Under the pieces are notes generated by a model. It was not told the DNA's origin. It saw only the letters and a program-made list of their open reading frames with translations, and did not search any database. A DNA stretch of 64,000 bases from Gibbula magus (Eukaryota > Mollusca > Gastropoda > Trochida > Trochidae): positions 79,100,593-79,164,592 of the forward strand of contig OW388289.1 in the NCBI GenBank assembly GCA_936450465.1, given 5' to 3'. Shown piece by piece: positions 37,860 through 50,034 of this stretch. Position 1 is the first letter of the stretch. Every line of letters starts with the position of its first letter. A program made the translations under genes and the position numbers.

Positions 37860-39393
37860 TGATATGAACTTTTCATTTCGAAAAGGAGTTATTAGCAAAA
37901 GAAGTGAAGCATTCTGTTTTACTAAAATCAGAAAGATTAAGAATTAAGTGTTATTCCATCTGGGATTCATACTTTTACGGGACATATTCTTAGAAACCTA
38001 GTAATAAGATGTTGGAAGACGGGAATTAGCAAAAAAGAGTACAATATATTATTACAGGTACTAGAAATGACCTTCAATTGACAGACATAGTAGAAATGAT
38101 GCTGGCAAAGATTGAGGTAGGGTTATGGAATTTTATCGCGTATTGTGTTGCAATTTGCCACACTTTTTAATTAACATGTTACGGCACCCCCTTTTTACAA
38201 TTTAACACACTAATATTGATATTACCTTTTACCGCATTTTTATTACAATTTACCGTTTTACAATTTAACACAGTTAAACAATTTTACCGCATTTATTAGA
38301 TTTTACGTTGTAACACACATTTCATTTAGAAATGTGTGTAATATATCAGTTTTGTCAAATACAGTACTATCAAAGATATATAGATAATATTATATTTGGA
38401 AATAATGACCTAAATGGTAGAACGTAGATATGTTTCGTCTCTCTTCTTTCACTGTCACATATTTCATGTCTGAATTACTGTTAATATTTATATATTTACG
38501 TTTAACAATTTAAGCTGAATATTGCACTGTGTACCTCTCCGAACGTCCACTAGTGAACAAATGGCTCTGCTTCTAATATAATATTGAAGATCGTATAACA
38601 AAGAAAGCTCGTGAGGAACAATTCCAATAAATCTCTCCAACACTTATATCGATTCTCATCACTTAGGTCAAGATGGTTCAACTGACATTGACAGAAAGGG
38701 TGTTTGCCGAGTGAATTCTGCTGATTATGTGCTCTATAGTCAATGTTTGCTTGGGATCCACACTGGATAAGTAAACGTCTCAATACATATTCCTATTGAT
38801 TCAAAATAGCTCCTCGTTACGTTTCACTATGTTTAATTAATCATATCCTACATGCAAACTTTCAATTAAAGCCAGCGTATTGGAATACAAAAAGAAGGCT
38901 AACAATGTGTTTCATCCTGAATTATTTTCCACATGTAATATTCGTACGTGTATATATGTAGGGTTGTAGTCAAAAGTGCGGAATGAACCATGGAGGCAAA
39001 AGGGCCGTTGAAAAAGTAGGCAGGCCCATCAAGGGTCGTGTTCCAAGTCAAAAGGGTCGAACAAAAAAGTTTAGATTTTTTGCTAGATATGTTATTGACA
39101 TTCATAATAACCATAACAGTTCACATTATAATTTAATCTGTCAGCACAGACAACTTTATAGTTAGAATGTCTCTGCTCCTTGGTACTAATGCGCTGGGTC
39201 TAGCATGTTGCAAGTGGTATCCTCTACTAATGATCTGGGTGACATAAACGTTGTAGTTGTTTTCTTATGTCCGTTTGTTGTCATATAAAAACATAATTTC
39301 AAATAATTTCTTTCGTAAGCGATATGAGAGCAGGTCCAATAACTTCACCCAATACCGAGAGTAGTATATATTTGAGATATATATTGAAAACTA
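37860..39393. other. No gene seen
   Basis: 38110-38340 has repeated TTTTACCGCATTT and TACAATTTAACACA words. 38350-38960 matches 14520-15150. 38961-39393 is unmatched in A and carries only a chance 60-codon frame. Confidence 0.45.
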
Positions 39394-41276
39394 AACTGAA
39401 CGCCAAAAGAAATGTTACACCTCTTTGAATTTGAATATCATAAAAAGTTATGTGTTTAGAATAATTCGCTTTGTTGTGCTGTAACACTCGATCAGTTTAT
39501 TTTTTTGTGCTAAAATAGCAGACCTGTAACCTTAATGGTAAATAAGTTATCGCCAGTTCTTCATGGGTGGGGTCAATTGACCTATTTCCGATCATGCAAT
39601 AATTGAAGGGAAAATTGTAAAAATAGTTGGAAAATTAATCAAACTGACTTTGTCTTCTTTGATAATGAATGCACATTCATAAACAAGGAAATTAGTTATG
39701 ATTTTGGATATAGTTATTCGTTATTTTGTCTGAATATGACGAAATATTGAGATTTTTTCTATTCTAAACACAACCATAAGATTTTAAGAAAACGTTTTTG
39801 TTAAAAATGTGCTTCGACTGTTTTAGGAAGCATTGGCACATGTTTACGGACTAGATTTGTTTCTAAATCTTTCTAAATAGTGAACTTCTTAAACATTTTG
39901 GTTTTCATCAGAAGGATCATGTCACTAAAACGTAGCCATAAAATGTTTACCACGCATGCAATACACGTGAAATCAGTTGGTAACGGGTATTCATTATTTC
40001 ACATCATAATTCGATAACAATGCCGAGATTAACAACTGAAGAGCGGGAAAGAACGATTGGAATGATGCAGACTGGGTCCACTGATGGAGAAGTCGCTGCC
40101 ACATTCGGATGTCATCGTCTCACCATTTTAGGCTGCGTGGACGTCTACAACAGACTGGATCGACCGAGCTAGAAGCGGCAGGCCGCCAGTGAAAACCCGA
40201 AATGAAGACCGGTACCCGCTTCAACTGCATCTCAGGAACCCCTTTCAAGCCGCCCCATCGACAGCTTCTACTGCACTTGGACACCAAATCAGTCCCCAGA
40301 CGGTGAGAAGAAAGCTCCAACAACATGGACTGAGGTCATACCGGCCGATGCAAGCAATGCTGTTGTCGCGCCGACATCGACAAAACAGGGTTGCTTGGGC
40401 CAGAAATGTTCGACGTTGGCAGAATCAAAACTGGCAGAGAGTGTTATTTTCCGAAGAAAGTCGGTTCCAGATGCACGTAACAGACGGGAGAAGGAGGGTC
40501 TACCATGGCCGGGGTGAGAGGGAGGCACGCTGCTGCGTACAGGAAGTTATCCCTTTCGGTGAAGGCAGCGTCATGGTCTGAGGTGAGATACGCGACAACG
40601 CAACCACCGACGTCATTGTCATTGACGGCAATCTGACGGCGCAGAGTTACATTGACTGGGTCCTACATCCAGAGGTTATCCCATTCTTATAAGGCCATCC
40701 ACACACTTTTTCAACAGGACAATGCTCGCCCTCATGTAGCCAGAGTGACGTTACAGTACCTCAACGTCAACAACGTCCACGTTTTGCCGTGTCCTGCCAG
40801 ATCGCCCGATATGAATCCCATCGAGCACCTCTGGGATTACATCGATGGAAGGATCCGTCAACGTCGACACCAACCACACACACACGTCAACTTATTGCTG
40901 CATTGATGGCTGAATGGAGGCAGATACCACCTGCTTTCATCAGACGACTGACGTTTTCTGTGAGACGAAGAGTTAAGGCATGTTTGAATGCCAACGGCGG
41001 ACATACCAGATACTGATCACATACAATTTGTCAATAAAAAATAATGATTATTCTATGATTTTGTTGTTTTTGGTGCATGATCGGAAATAGGACAATTGAC
41101 CCTACCCATGAAGAACTGGCATACGTATTTACCATTAAAGTTACAGGTCTGCTATTTTAGCACCAAACACTTAACTAATGGAGTGTTACAATACAACAAA
41201 GCGAATTCCTCTGAACACGTAACTTTTTATGATATTCAAATTCAAAGAGGTATAACATTTCTTTTGGCGTTCAGTT
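39394..41276 (+). mobile_element. Tc1-like transposon, complete with long inverted repeats
   Basis: Termini are AACTGAACGCCAAAAGAAAT and its complement ending GGCGTTCAGTT, with TA at both sides (39392-39393 and 41277-41278). The inverted repeats run inward for about 220 bases (GGTAAATAAGTTATCGCCAG pairs with CTGGCATACGTATTTACC, and CCGATCATGCA pairs with TGCATGATCGG). 1,883 bp is a normal length for this group. Copy A has the sequence without it near 15190, so it is a post-duplication insertion. Confidence 0.9.
40021..41016 (+). pseudogene. Tc1-like DD34E transposase, inactivated
   Basis: Starts MPRLTTEERERTIGMMQTGS, a paired-like helix-turn-helix region, and continues in shifted frames. Recognisable parts are VRRKLQQHGLRSYRPM, NWQRVLFSEESRF (first catalytic Asp replaced: LFSDES is usual, here LFSEES), FQQDNARPHVARV (second Asp) and PARSPDMNPIEHLWD (Glu, 34 residues later). 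It is broken by frameshifts near 40130-40190 and 40860-40900, and by stops including a TGA where VMVWG is expected (near 40578). The element cannot mobilise itself. It sits centrally between the element's inverted repeats. Confidence 0.9.
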
Positions 41277-43223
41277 TATCTTCCGATTATCATTCATATC
41301 CACGAGACTAGCATTAATGACACGACTGTTGATGTGCATTTACTGCACATGGTTTATTTGTATTATCGAATTAAATAAAATAAAGGCTGCACTTGCAATT
41401 TCACGTGTGTCATTGACGAAACGTAAAGAAAGAAGAGTCGATGGACCAAATGAATCCATGCAAGTACAAGAATTTTCAGCATTAGTGCTTTTAGGACAGG
41501 GGAAATGTTTCCCGGTTCTGAATCAGACAGGTAATTTGCCACACGCAGTAAGCATTTAGTGAAATTCCGAACCAATTTGTCTTGACACAATCAGGTCCAG
41601 CTACTACTCCCTTAACTAGGAACAAACTAGCAGATGTTTTTTAAGCTTCTGTTTTCACTTTCTTGTTGATTTTTTGTTAACGAATGTCAAATTATTACAT
41701 TCATTGTGTTTCATAATATTTTATTTATGAAAACTGAAACTACACGTCCTTTCGTCTGTTGCAAATTACATTTAAAAAATAGCCTTTGAAAAATTTACGC
41801 GGGCCAACCACAATGCAGAAATAACTACTTTTACCTTTATGTCGACACTATACTGAGAGTCAAAATGGTAATTTTCGGCAACATTCATGATCAGTAAAAT
41901 GACCAAATGTTACCATTTTTAAGGTTGTGCATATATCATCGATAGCAACACAACAAGTGTTTAAATACGAACTAAATTGCAATATGGAGATAAGATTCAC
42001 ATTCATGTGATAATACAATGGCCGATATTATATTTTATCTACTACAAACTATAACTACAAAATTTGAAGGTTGTCTCATGTGGGCAGCTATTTACATTCA
42101 ATTATAATGAAATATATATTGTTATGTCTTCGCAATAATCATAATGTGTACGATGATTTGTTTCAACTTCAGGCAGAGTATGACCTTGGTTAAAGCAACG
42201 GTATTCTGAGGAGAAAAAAAGACCCAACTAAATTTTGTATTTGATATTTGATAACTTAAATTCATGTAAACATAAAAAAACATTCAGTGTTTAAAAGAGA
42301 ATAACATTAACGTCCCTGAGATTTTTGTCCTATCCGTTTTTATTTGAAGTAGTATCGTAAACTAAAGCAAAAAGCCACTTAGCTTTGAGACACTTAATTG
42401 GGTAGAACCTGTCACTCTGGGCTTGCTTTTAATGCATTTTCATTCACTTTTTCCTGTTACACAAACCAGAAAATCGTTTTTCAATTGGACCAAAAGAGGT
42501 AATTAGTTTTGAGATGATGAAGTTTAAAAGAATTCAGTAAAAATGTCAGAACAAACTTAACAGCTAAATTAGCCATGACACGGGTTTTGATGACTATTGT
42601 AATTTTCTGGAATAATTTTAGCTTATGTTTATGATTTAAAACTTGTTGATGAGTTTGATTAGACAGTAGCAATACTTGGAAATACATTAATGCAGTGGTT
42701 AATGTACTACCAAACCAAAATATCTTCAATGAAATATATTCTAGGTTTCACTTTACATGGTTAAACGTATAGCGGGACAGGGAAGTTACATATACGAAAT
42801 TACAATAAATGATGCTATTATAATAATTGTTTAGCAGTGAAGACATACGTTTCATGTGTTGTATGGATGGATAGTTCCTGAATTGTCGACAATTTAATCC
42901 CTGTAAAAACAAAGTAGGGAGACAGACGCCGACAGTCTTCAAGCACCAGTGGCTGGGATTAAGCTGTTGTTATAATCACATGGGTAGCACAGATTTTAGA
43001 AACGATAGAAAACGAAATAAACATTCAGTCAGTTATTCAACAATAAAGGTTGGTCTTGTGTTATGTGTCACACACATTTCACAGAACATAGAATTCCGGC
43101 GACATACACAAGAATAAATCATATATTCATATCACATAATGATAACATATAATGTACACACACAGTAGAACAGTTTAACTATTATTAAATTATACAATAT
43201 AATGAAACACGTCAGTCTCTTAT
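41277..43223. other. No gene seen; collinear parts of copy B
   Basis: 41280-41645 matches 15190-15640. 41690-41970 is a decayed family-3 MITE (TCATTGTGTTTCATAA, TCAAAATGGTAATTTTCGG). 42720-42830 matches 15635-15720. The frames at 42481-42729 and 42748-42942 are not supported. Confidence 0.45.
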
Positions 43224-43641
43224 TTAGTTTAATTTCAGCATATGCGACACGGCATCAGCATACTGCATGAGAGGGATGGCACCAATAGCCAGGCTGTTCT
43301 TGAGGTTGTCCAGACGTGTGTTGATATTCTGGTACTTTCTTTTCTTCGGTGGTAGCCTCTGGCCAGCTCTGTACTGAACCATTCGTATCTCGTTCAGTTT
43401 TTGTTCGTCTATCAAGAATTTCGCCATCTCAAAGACAAAGACATGAGTTTCTTCATTCTCCCGTGCCACCCCTCCAGGTGGTTGTTGGTGCGGGGGCCGT
43501 CTGTCGCAAAATGGTTCCAGGATGGAAGGTCGCCCTCGACCTACTGTGTGATGATGTAGTCCTGTCAGCTGCAGACATCTGTCATCTTGTGGCATGACCG
43601 CCGGTGTTTCCAGCCAAGCGTCCTCGACCTGAAACTATAAA
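43224..43641 (-). pseudogene. C-terminal remnant of a MULE transposase
   Basis: After an acceptor-like TTTTATAGTTTCAG the minus strand reads VEDAWLETPAVMPQDDRCLQ. One frame then gives DYIITQ-stop-VEGDLPSWNHFATDG and PRTNNHLEGWHGRM, the hallmark NNHLEGWH box of MULE/FLYWCH transposases. The frame then shifts to HVFVFEMAKFLIDEQKLNEI and runs to HMLKLN-stop. The catalytic DDE core upstream is missing. At least one stop and two frame changes make it a dead fragment. Confidence 0.75.
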
Positions 43642-43804
43642 ACATACCATTAATATTGAATTATGAATTCATAACATGTATTTTAGTTTAGTGATCTGTC
43701 TTTCTTTACCATCTCACCTATTATGTATTTAAAGAATATACATGATTTAAACTTATTCAAGATGAATCTGGTTTGGTAAACAAGCCATTTATAAATATAC
43801 TTAC

Positions 43805-44096
43805 ACCCGCCAGTGGAATCAGAGGTAGGACTGCACAACGTCTGACCAACTTTCGCTTCGGTTGCCTCATGATTGTGTGCTGATGGTTGTTTAGAGATGA
43901 TGTAATTCACTGTAGAAACTGTGGAACCACAATCAGATTTCTGACATTTCCAAGACACCCAGCCCTCTGTTCTCCTTTTGTTGACTCTATAATTATATCC
44001 TCCCATACATAAGTATTTGCCACCATGAGAAGTAGAAAGAAAGTAGTGCTGCAGTTGTGCATTTGCCATGATGGAAGTGATGTTTGAGATACTCAT
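43805..44096 (-). CDS. FLYWCH zinc-finger exon (MULE-derived)
   Basis: Begins at an ATG and stays open for 97 codons to a perfect donor (GGCGGGT then GTAAGT). Residues 21-80 form a FLYWCH-type domain: GGKYLCMGGYNYRVNKRR, WVSWKCQKSDCGSTV and AHNHEA. Zinc ligands are C51, C56, H74 and H76. In these transposons the FLYWCH domain binds DNA ahead of the MULE transposase. Here the transposase core is gone and only its tail survives at 43224-43641, and the donor phase (1) does not match that tail's frame. The intact domain and splice site leave room for a domesticated DNA-binding gene, but a decaying element is the simpler reading. Confidence 0.6.
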
Positions 44097-46276
44097 GTCA
44101 CTGCCTTATATATTGATATATGATTGGATTACATGTAACTAATTAAATTGAGTGAAATCAATATATGATTGAATTAACTAATTAAACTGAGTGAATACAT
44201 TGAGAATTGGTGAACACATCTGGAATAGGTGACTAATAGGTGAACTCCACACTCTAATAGGTGAACATATCTCAATCCCTCCGCACCTGAGTTCAATTTT
44301 CACTGAAATCCAGAGTTTAATCCATTAAAACAACATCACAAAAACAACATGGCACATCAAAGGAGTTTTAACATTGACCCCTACTGTCGACAATTCAGAA
44401 AGACACCGTATGGATAAACGTAATTGTGTATTTAATTAACACCCCTCGTTATGCTTGAATGAATGCTTTATTATTCTAGTCAGTAGATTGAATATTTCAA
44501 GAACATGATTGGAAACGAGTGTATATTTAAAGTGATGCAGTAGCAGAAAACGGAGCCCACGTCAATGGGGCAAAGCTACAGTTATTACACTAAAACTAAC
44601 ACAATGTCAATTTTGTATTCCGAAAAATACACATACAATTTGCTATCGAAAAATTATGTAGAACTTACTAATGTCAATGAACTTCAAGTAGAGAAAGACG
44701 TTTTGAGAAGACAAGACAAACAAAGCAGACAAAGTGATAAAAAATATGTAGTGTAGGGAGGAAATGTACATGTGTCCTTTCATACACCAATTAACTTTCT
44801 TAAAAATCATATATTGCTGCAACTACAACTTAACAACATATGTGACATAAATGAAATTTCAAAACCATATTTATTTTAGAACTGCAATATATTTCCTAAA
44901 TTATTTACATATGGGCTAAATACTGACGAACGTGTTACATGTTATCAATAAGTTTTGAAAACATGTAAGCAACTAACTGGAAAATGAAATAAATTTGCAA
45001 CAGTTAACAAAATAAACACGCTGTGCTGAAAATGAAGTAACTTTTTTAAAACTAAGCTTAAAGTGTCAGCATTTTTTGCACACGGAATGTGGAGCATTCA
45101 CTTATAAGTTGCATACGTTAGATATGAAGCACCTATAGTTTTTACAACATTGATGAAAGCTATTAATTTAAATTTCTGCCATTACGTTTTTCATGTTGGC
45201 TTGCTCATTACATGTCTTCAGTATCATAAATTTATGTACATGAACTTTTACTATTACTTGTTCACAAATCAAAGTACACTTATATTCACACTTTCATGAA
45301 GTTTAATAATAATAAAGTTTTGTGTTTGATTGATTTAAATTATAAAGCATTCTTAAAATGAAATTTCCAATTGTTATACCTGAGAGACGGATTCTTGATT
45401 TCCAAGACATTTTATCAAACACCTAATGTTCTGATATCATTGAACTGACCTCACCATAAACGTTAAACATTCCACATGAAGGAAGCTTAACTGGTCAAAT
45501 CTGAAGAAGAATCGTTTCTATGCAAATATCTTTCAAGTAAACAGACACGCCGCTATACATTTTGAGTTTAAGAGTTACAGCTTGTTTCGTACATGAAATG
45601 GGTAAAGAGCTAAAAATATGACACTTTTATATGAATACAACCTGCAATTGTTTATATCAACATAATACACTCTTCAAGAATATAACATTAAGATTATGTA
45701 CATGTCATACATTATTAAAATGAAAATCCAACCCAGAATTAGAAAATAAGTAATGACTGTCTCAAATCATGTTAATTACTACTGAGGCTGTTTCGGAATA
45801 TACATTCTGGGACTAGTTATACCCCGTTACGACGAAGGTTTTAGTGAGGCACGCTCACTTTTTTGCTTGTTTATCTTCTGCAAATAAATACATTGGTATA
45901 CTTTTATGATACATTATGAATTGTGATTGTATGAACACACTTTTCTGATGTTAATAAGACGTCATAATTTTGATTAAAATACGAAACTAACATAGCGTAT
46001 CTAGCCGTAAATTTTGATAAATATTGACTCATATGTACACCAAACGATTTCGTTCATAATGTACGTGCATATGTGGTAGCCGCATATTTCATTTATGATA
46101 TCATATAATATTTTATGTATTTTAATCACATGTAATAAAGTTGCACACATGCATATTAGCATGTGTCTATTATCAATGTCTATAGTATTTTAAGGTGTTC
46201 AATTGCGTTTTATATAGCAGCCATGTCAATTTCATGTGCCTGCATTTAGAGGGATAGTCTATTTCATTGGTAGGGG
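44097..46276. other. No gene seen; right end of copy B at 45811
   Basis: 44690-45811 matches 15770-16890. Between 44100 and 44300 there is a local run of repeated TAGGTGAAC / GGTGAACAC words. Nothing coding. Confidence 0.45.
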
Positions 46277-47032
46277 TGTTACCCGGGTCGGTCTATTCTT
46301 TATTGTCTTTCTCTTACTCTATTGTCGTTTCTCGTGCATGACTGATTTGCATGCTTTTGCACTTTACTTATCACATGTCACTGAGACACAACACTGCAAG
46401 ACAGACTGAGTTACAGATTAAGGTTAGTTTCTAATATTAAATAGTTTTGCATAAATATTATTTTATAAACCTAAACCTAAACTTATATCTAAAGTTAAAG
46501 TAAGTAAATGTAATATTAGTGTTGTAAAAGTAATAGTATTTAGTAATAAGAAGTTTGGTAAAAATGTTTATTCAATAGTGTGACCTGAAAGTTATTTGGG
46601 TTCACGGTAAGGTTTTATCTATGCAATAATGGTAAACTGTATCATTAGTATTATATGTGATATATTGCTTGTATATGTTTTATATATAACACTTTTACCA
46701 TTTGCTCTATAGATGGGTTAGAACCTGTATACATGCAGCCTGGTATCCGGCATGAGATGTACGCATAGTAGACGCATAGTATATTATTATACTTTCTAAA
46801 TCATTAATCTATAATGACTAGTATCGGTGTGACTAATGCTTAAGTAATGTGCTTTTATTTTGAGAATGTATTTGTATGTATTTATATTGATATGTGTATG
46901 TATGTTGATTATTTGTACTGAATGTTTTAAAAATGTTTCAGGGTGTCTAAACTAGAGATTGATATCATCAATAAACGTCCTCCACACCCAAGCAAGTGTT
47001 CGTCATCTATTCATACGTTCACCCCTGCTACA
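46277..47032. mobile_element. Possible solo LTR
   Basis: Runs from TGTTACCCGGGT to ACCCCTGCTACA, the TG...CA ends of an LTR, with AATAAA at 46970-46975 about 60 bases before the end. No flanking target duplication is evident (AGGGG on the left, CATAG on the right). No primer-binding site or gag/pol sequence is adjacent. The call rests on end structure alone. Confidence 0.3.
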
Positions 47033-47229
47033 CATAGTTAAGAAAATTAACATTTTGAAAAATGATAACCACATTTTGTATCCACATTTATTTATAAATC
47101 ATTATCGGTGAAGATAGTTTTATCTTTAAAAGGAAGCAGATTTTAACTGATGGTACAGATGTACATTGTATTTATTTCTTAGACAACAAACAGTTACTAG
47201 AATGTATTTCTTCTTAACATTATATTTCC

Positions 47230-47532
47230 CTTTGTCGGAGTGTCTCCTCTTCAACAGTTCGAAAAGAATTTACGTTAGATCTCCGTCACTTGCTGGGATT
47301 CCCAACATCGTCAACATGCGAGGTCACGATGAATAAATTTACCTTGAAATGAAGGTCAAGGTCACAAACCTCTGTAGGAACATTACTCTTCCTATGATGA
47401 ACCCATATGCAAAATATGAAACGGATCCAGTGAATAGTATTTGAGTTATTCCATTTCGTACGGACGTACGGACGGACGCAGCCGAATACTATATCCCCCG
47501 CTTTGCGCTAAACGCGCGGCGTGGGATAATAA
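47230..47532. repeat. AGGTCA-rich dispersed repeat, third copy
   Basis: Contains GAAGGTCAAGGTCACA, two abutting AGGTCA half sites. It ends GACGGACGCAGCCGAATACT, then CCCCCGC and GGATAATAAAG, as at 20573-20650. Confidence 0.65.
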
Positions 47533-48257
47533 AGTAGTCCAGGCAGTGTCAAAGTTCATCGTTGAAAGCGCGCGCATTTAAGTTGATGAAATCGATAAAA
47601 AAAAATTCACGTAAATTGGTGACAGGGTGTTACTATTAATGCCGATAACTCTTTAGATAACTCTTAAATCATTCGGTGACCCCCACATTTTCTTTTATTT
47701 TTGGATATAAAAAAAACATAATAAACATGCTATTTTGAAAGAATAAGCGGATTCTAAATTTTGTATTTCATTGTCCCATCTCTCCTTAAACTTGACCAAT
47801 GGCAGTTATGCGACTTTTCAATATCCCCTTGGTCCAGGATAGGCAACCCCTTTGCTTTTCCAACTTTATGCGTAACAAAAGGAGCTTATATTTTCTGAAT
47901 TTTGTTTCTGCCAGTGCCAGGTACATCATAAAGCTCTATGTCATAACGGCAACTGTGACCAAGTCTTATTTCTCCAAGCTACGTCATCCAAGTACTTATT
48001 GTCATCAACATGTTTTGTCTGGAGCATCGATTATAAACTGATTACTTCATGCTCGTGTTTATTCGAATTGCAGTCCTCTCTCAAATCTGTGATGTCCTAT
48101 ATGGTTGCCCCGATATCTTACCCATTAAAAATGTCATTTGATAGTGTTTAGTGTCTTAATTAAGTGGTTGAGTATAATGTTCTTTATTTCATTCAGCTGG
48201 GACAGGGATTTGATTCTTTATCATCGAGAAGTATCTTAGATTAGATGAGTACCGCAG

Positions 48258-48258
<1 letters not shown>
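47533..48258. other. No supported gene
   Basis: The 47799-48041 frame opens with a real ATG (MAVMRLFNIPLVQ) but has no splice support or recognisable domain. Confidence 0.35.

Positions 48259-48298
<40 letters not shown>
48259..48298. repeat. (TA)n microsatellite
   Basis: Uninterrupted TA run of about 20 units. Confidence 0.95.
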
Positions 48299-48302
<4 letters not shown>

Positions 48303-48676
48303 GTATGGACATTTACATCAAATCGGCAAAAGAAACGTATCACCTCAGTTTATTTTATCATATGTATGATTTTCAATTGAAAATATCTCATTTTTTCGAA
48401 ATGATAATCTTAAACTGAAAAGTAAAGGTGTTCAGTCAGCAGTCAAAGAAAACTTCTACATGTCTTTTTAATTTAAAAAAAAGAAATTTTAAATTGTAAA
48501 CTTCTTAAAAAATTATGTTTGATGATTCACAATTGTCCATTGACATATTAGACATATTAAACAAAGAAATTTTAACTAAAATGTAACCTCAGTCACCAAT
48601 TAATTCATTCAAACTACTGCAGATAAGTATCATTGTATCTTGTCACAGTCAAATGCATCTTATTTCTTTTAAATAG

Positions 48677-48857
48677 CATTTGCATTAATCAAAACCAAGT
48701 TTCGTTTGCCGATGAGTTTAGCTACTATTCACAATATGCTAAGGAACAACTATGTGATATGAAACTAAAACATACTATTAAGTCAATTCTGAATGAAATC
48801 GCATTGCTTATTGGAAGTGCGGCTCCAATATGTGGATTCCATACATGTTTTGTGTGA
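48677..48857 (+). CDS. Candidate terminal exon of an unrecognised helical protein
   Basis: Acceptor TCTTATTTCTTTTAAATAG is followed by 60 open codons and a stop. The peptide reads ICINQNQVSFADEFSYYSQY, a charged helical stretch AKEQLCDMKLKHTIKSILNE, then APICGFHTCFV. It has five Cys. No upstream exon could be paired with it. A helical segment followed by a Cys-bearing tail could suit a small secreted protein, but this is weak. Confidence 0.2.
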
Positions 48858-49749
48858 CAAATGCATACCGAAAGTTTATTCATCTACATTGTACTTGTGC
48901 ATTTCAGTGGAAATATCATGCAATTTAGCATGTCTTTGAAGCATCACATCAACACGGAAACTAAACCTATCAATTTGCAGTTTTGCATTGTAAGGAGACA
49001 GTCGAGTGTTATGATATACCGGGTAATCTGATGTTATGCCTCATAGTAAACAGTTACAGTTTTGACAGCTCTTTGAAGTGACCAGGGGTCAAACTTTTCA
49101 AAACTACAGTTTTTATTTTCTTATATGAAATATTCAGTAGGTGATCAACTGGGTAAAACATGCATTATATGTAACCGTTTCCTCTTTTACTCATTTAAAG
49201 TATTTGTGATGAACTTGTTCTCAATTAGTCGATATGAAGCCAAGCTTATTTATATTTAAAAATAAGGAAATTTGGATTTTCAAAATATAACCACTTCTGT
49301 CTATTTCATTATGCCAGATTGCATAAACATTCACTATTGACGATAAGATAACAGGATACATTTGAGATTATTTTACTCATGTATATGTGCTCATTCATTG
49401 TCAATGTATGATTGTATTGACGTTACAATGAACGTCCATTTACATGATTTTTTTCACTAATATACACGTGTAGGTGAACAAACTTTTTGTATGCAGCTGT
49501 ATATAAGTCGATCATTCCGTGATTTGCAAACTTCTTATCGATGTCATGAAAGGCATTTACGTGATTAACTCTGCCTCAAGTCCAGGTAGTATATAACCAA
49601 TTTAGCTAATATTATGAATAATTGCACAAACATAGTGTACCATTTATAATCAATTACTCATTATTAGACTCTTCATTATTTAAGAAGGATGTTATTACTA
49701 TTAAAAAGCGGTAATATTCCGATTATATGAATAAGCCTAAAGCTAAAAG
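48858..49749. other. No gene seen
   Basis: AT-rich spacer. Confidence 0.5.
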
Positions 49750-49985
49750 ACTAATCAATTAGAGACATGGTTGTATAAAGAAACGGTTAATCAACTGTCA
49801 CTTGATCATCGAGCTATTTTGGAGCTTTCTGAAGAAGTTATTTACTCATTAGTACGGTACGTAAGAGGGTTATCCGAGTGTTCTAGTTCGCCTGTTTTTT
49901 GTTCGGTACATTGTCGAAGAGTGTATGTAGAGAACCAATACCTTACACAGAAACAGTTGTTCGACTTAAATTATGTTGTTCCCAG

Positions 49986-50034
<49 letters not shown>

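Larger units (their letters stand above)
26325..45811. repeat. Segmental duplication, copy B
   Basis: Partner of copy A, in the same orientation. It is longer because it gained several mobile elements that A lacks: 30220-30610, 34059-34530, 37362-37859, 39394-41276 and a stretch around 42.96-44.5 kb with a MULE remnant. Copy A in turn has the 704-1568 and 9126-10321 insertions that B lacks. Similarity ends near 45811, just after GAGGCTGTTTCGGAATATAC. No intact gene is visible in B. Confidence 0.85.

Noticed and set aside
40120..40528. Antisense frames in the Tc1 element
   Set aside because: Shadows of the transposase on the other strand.
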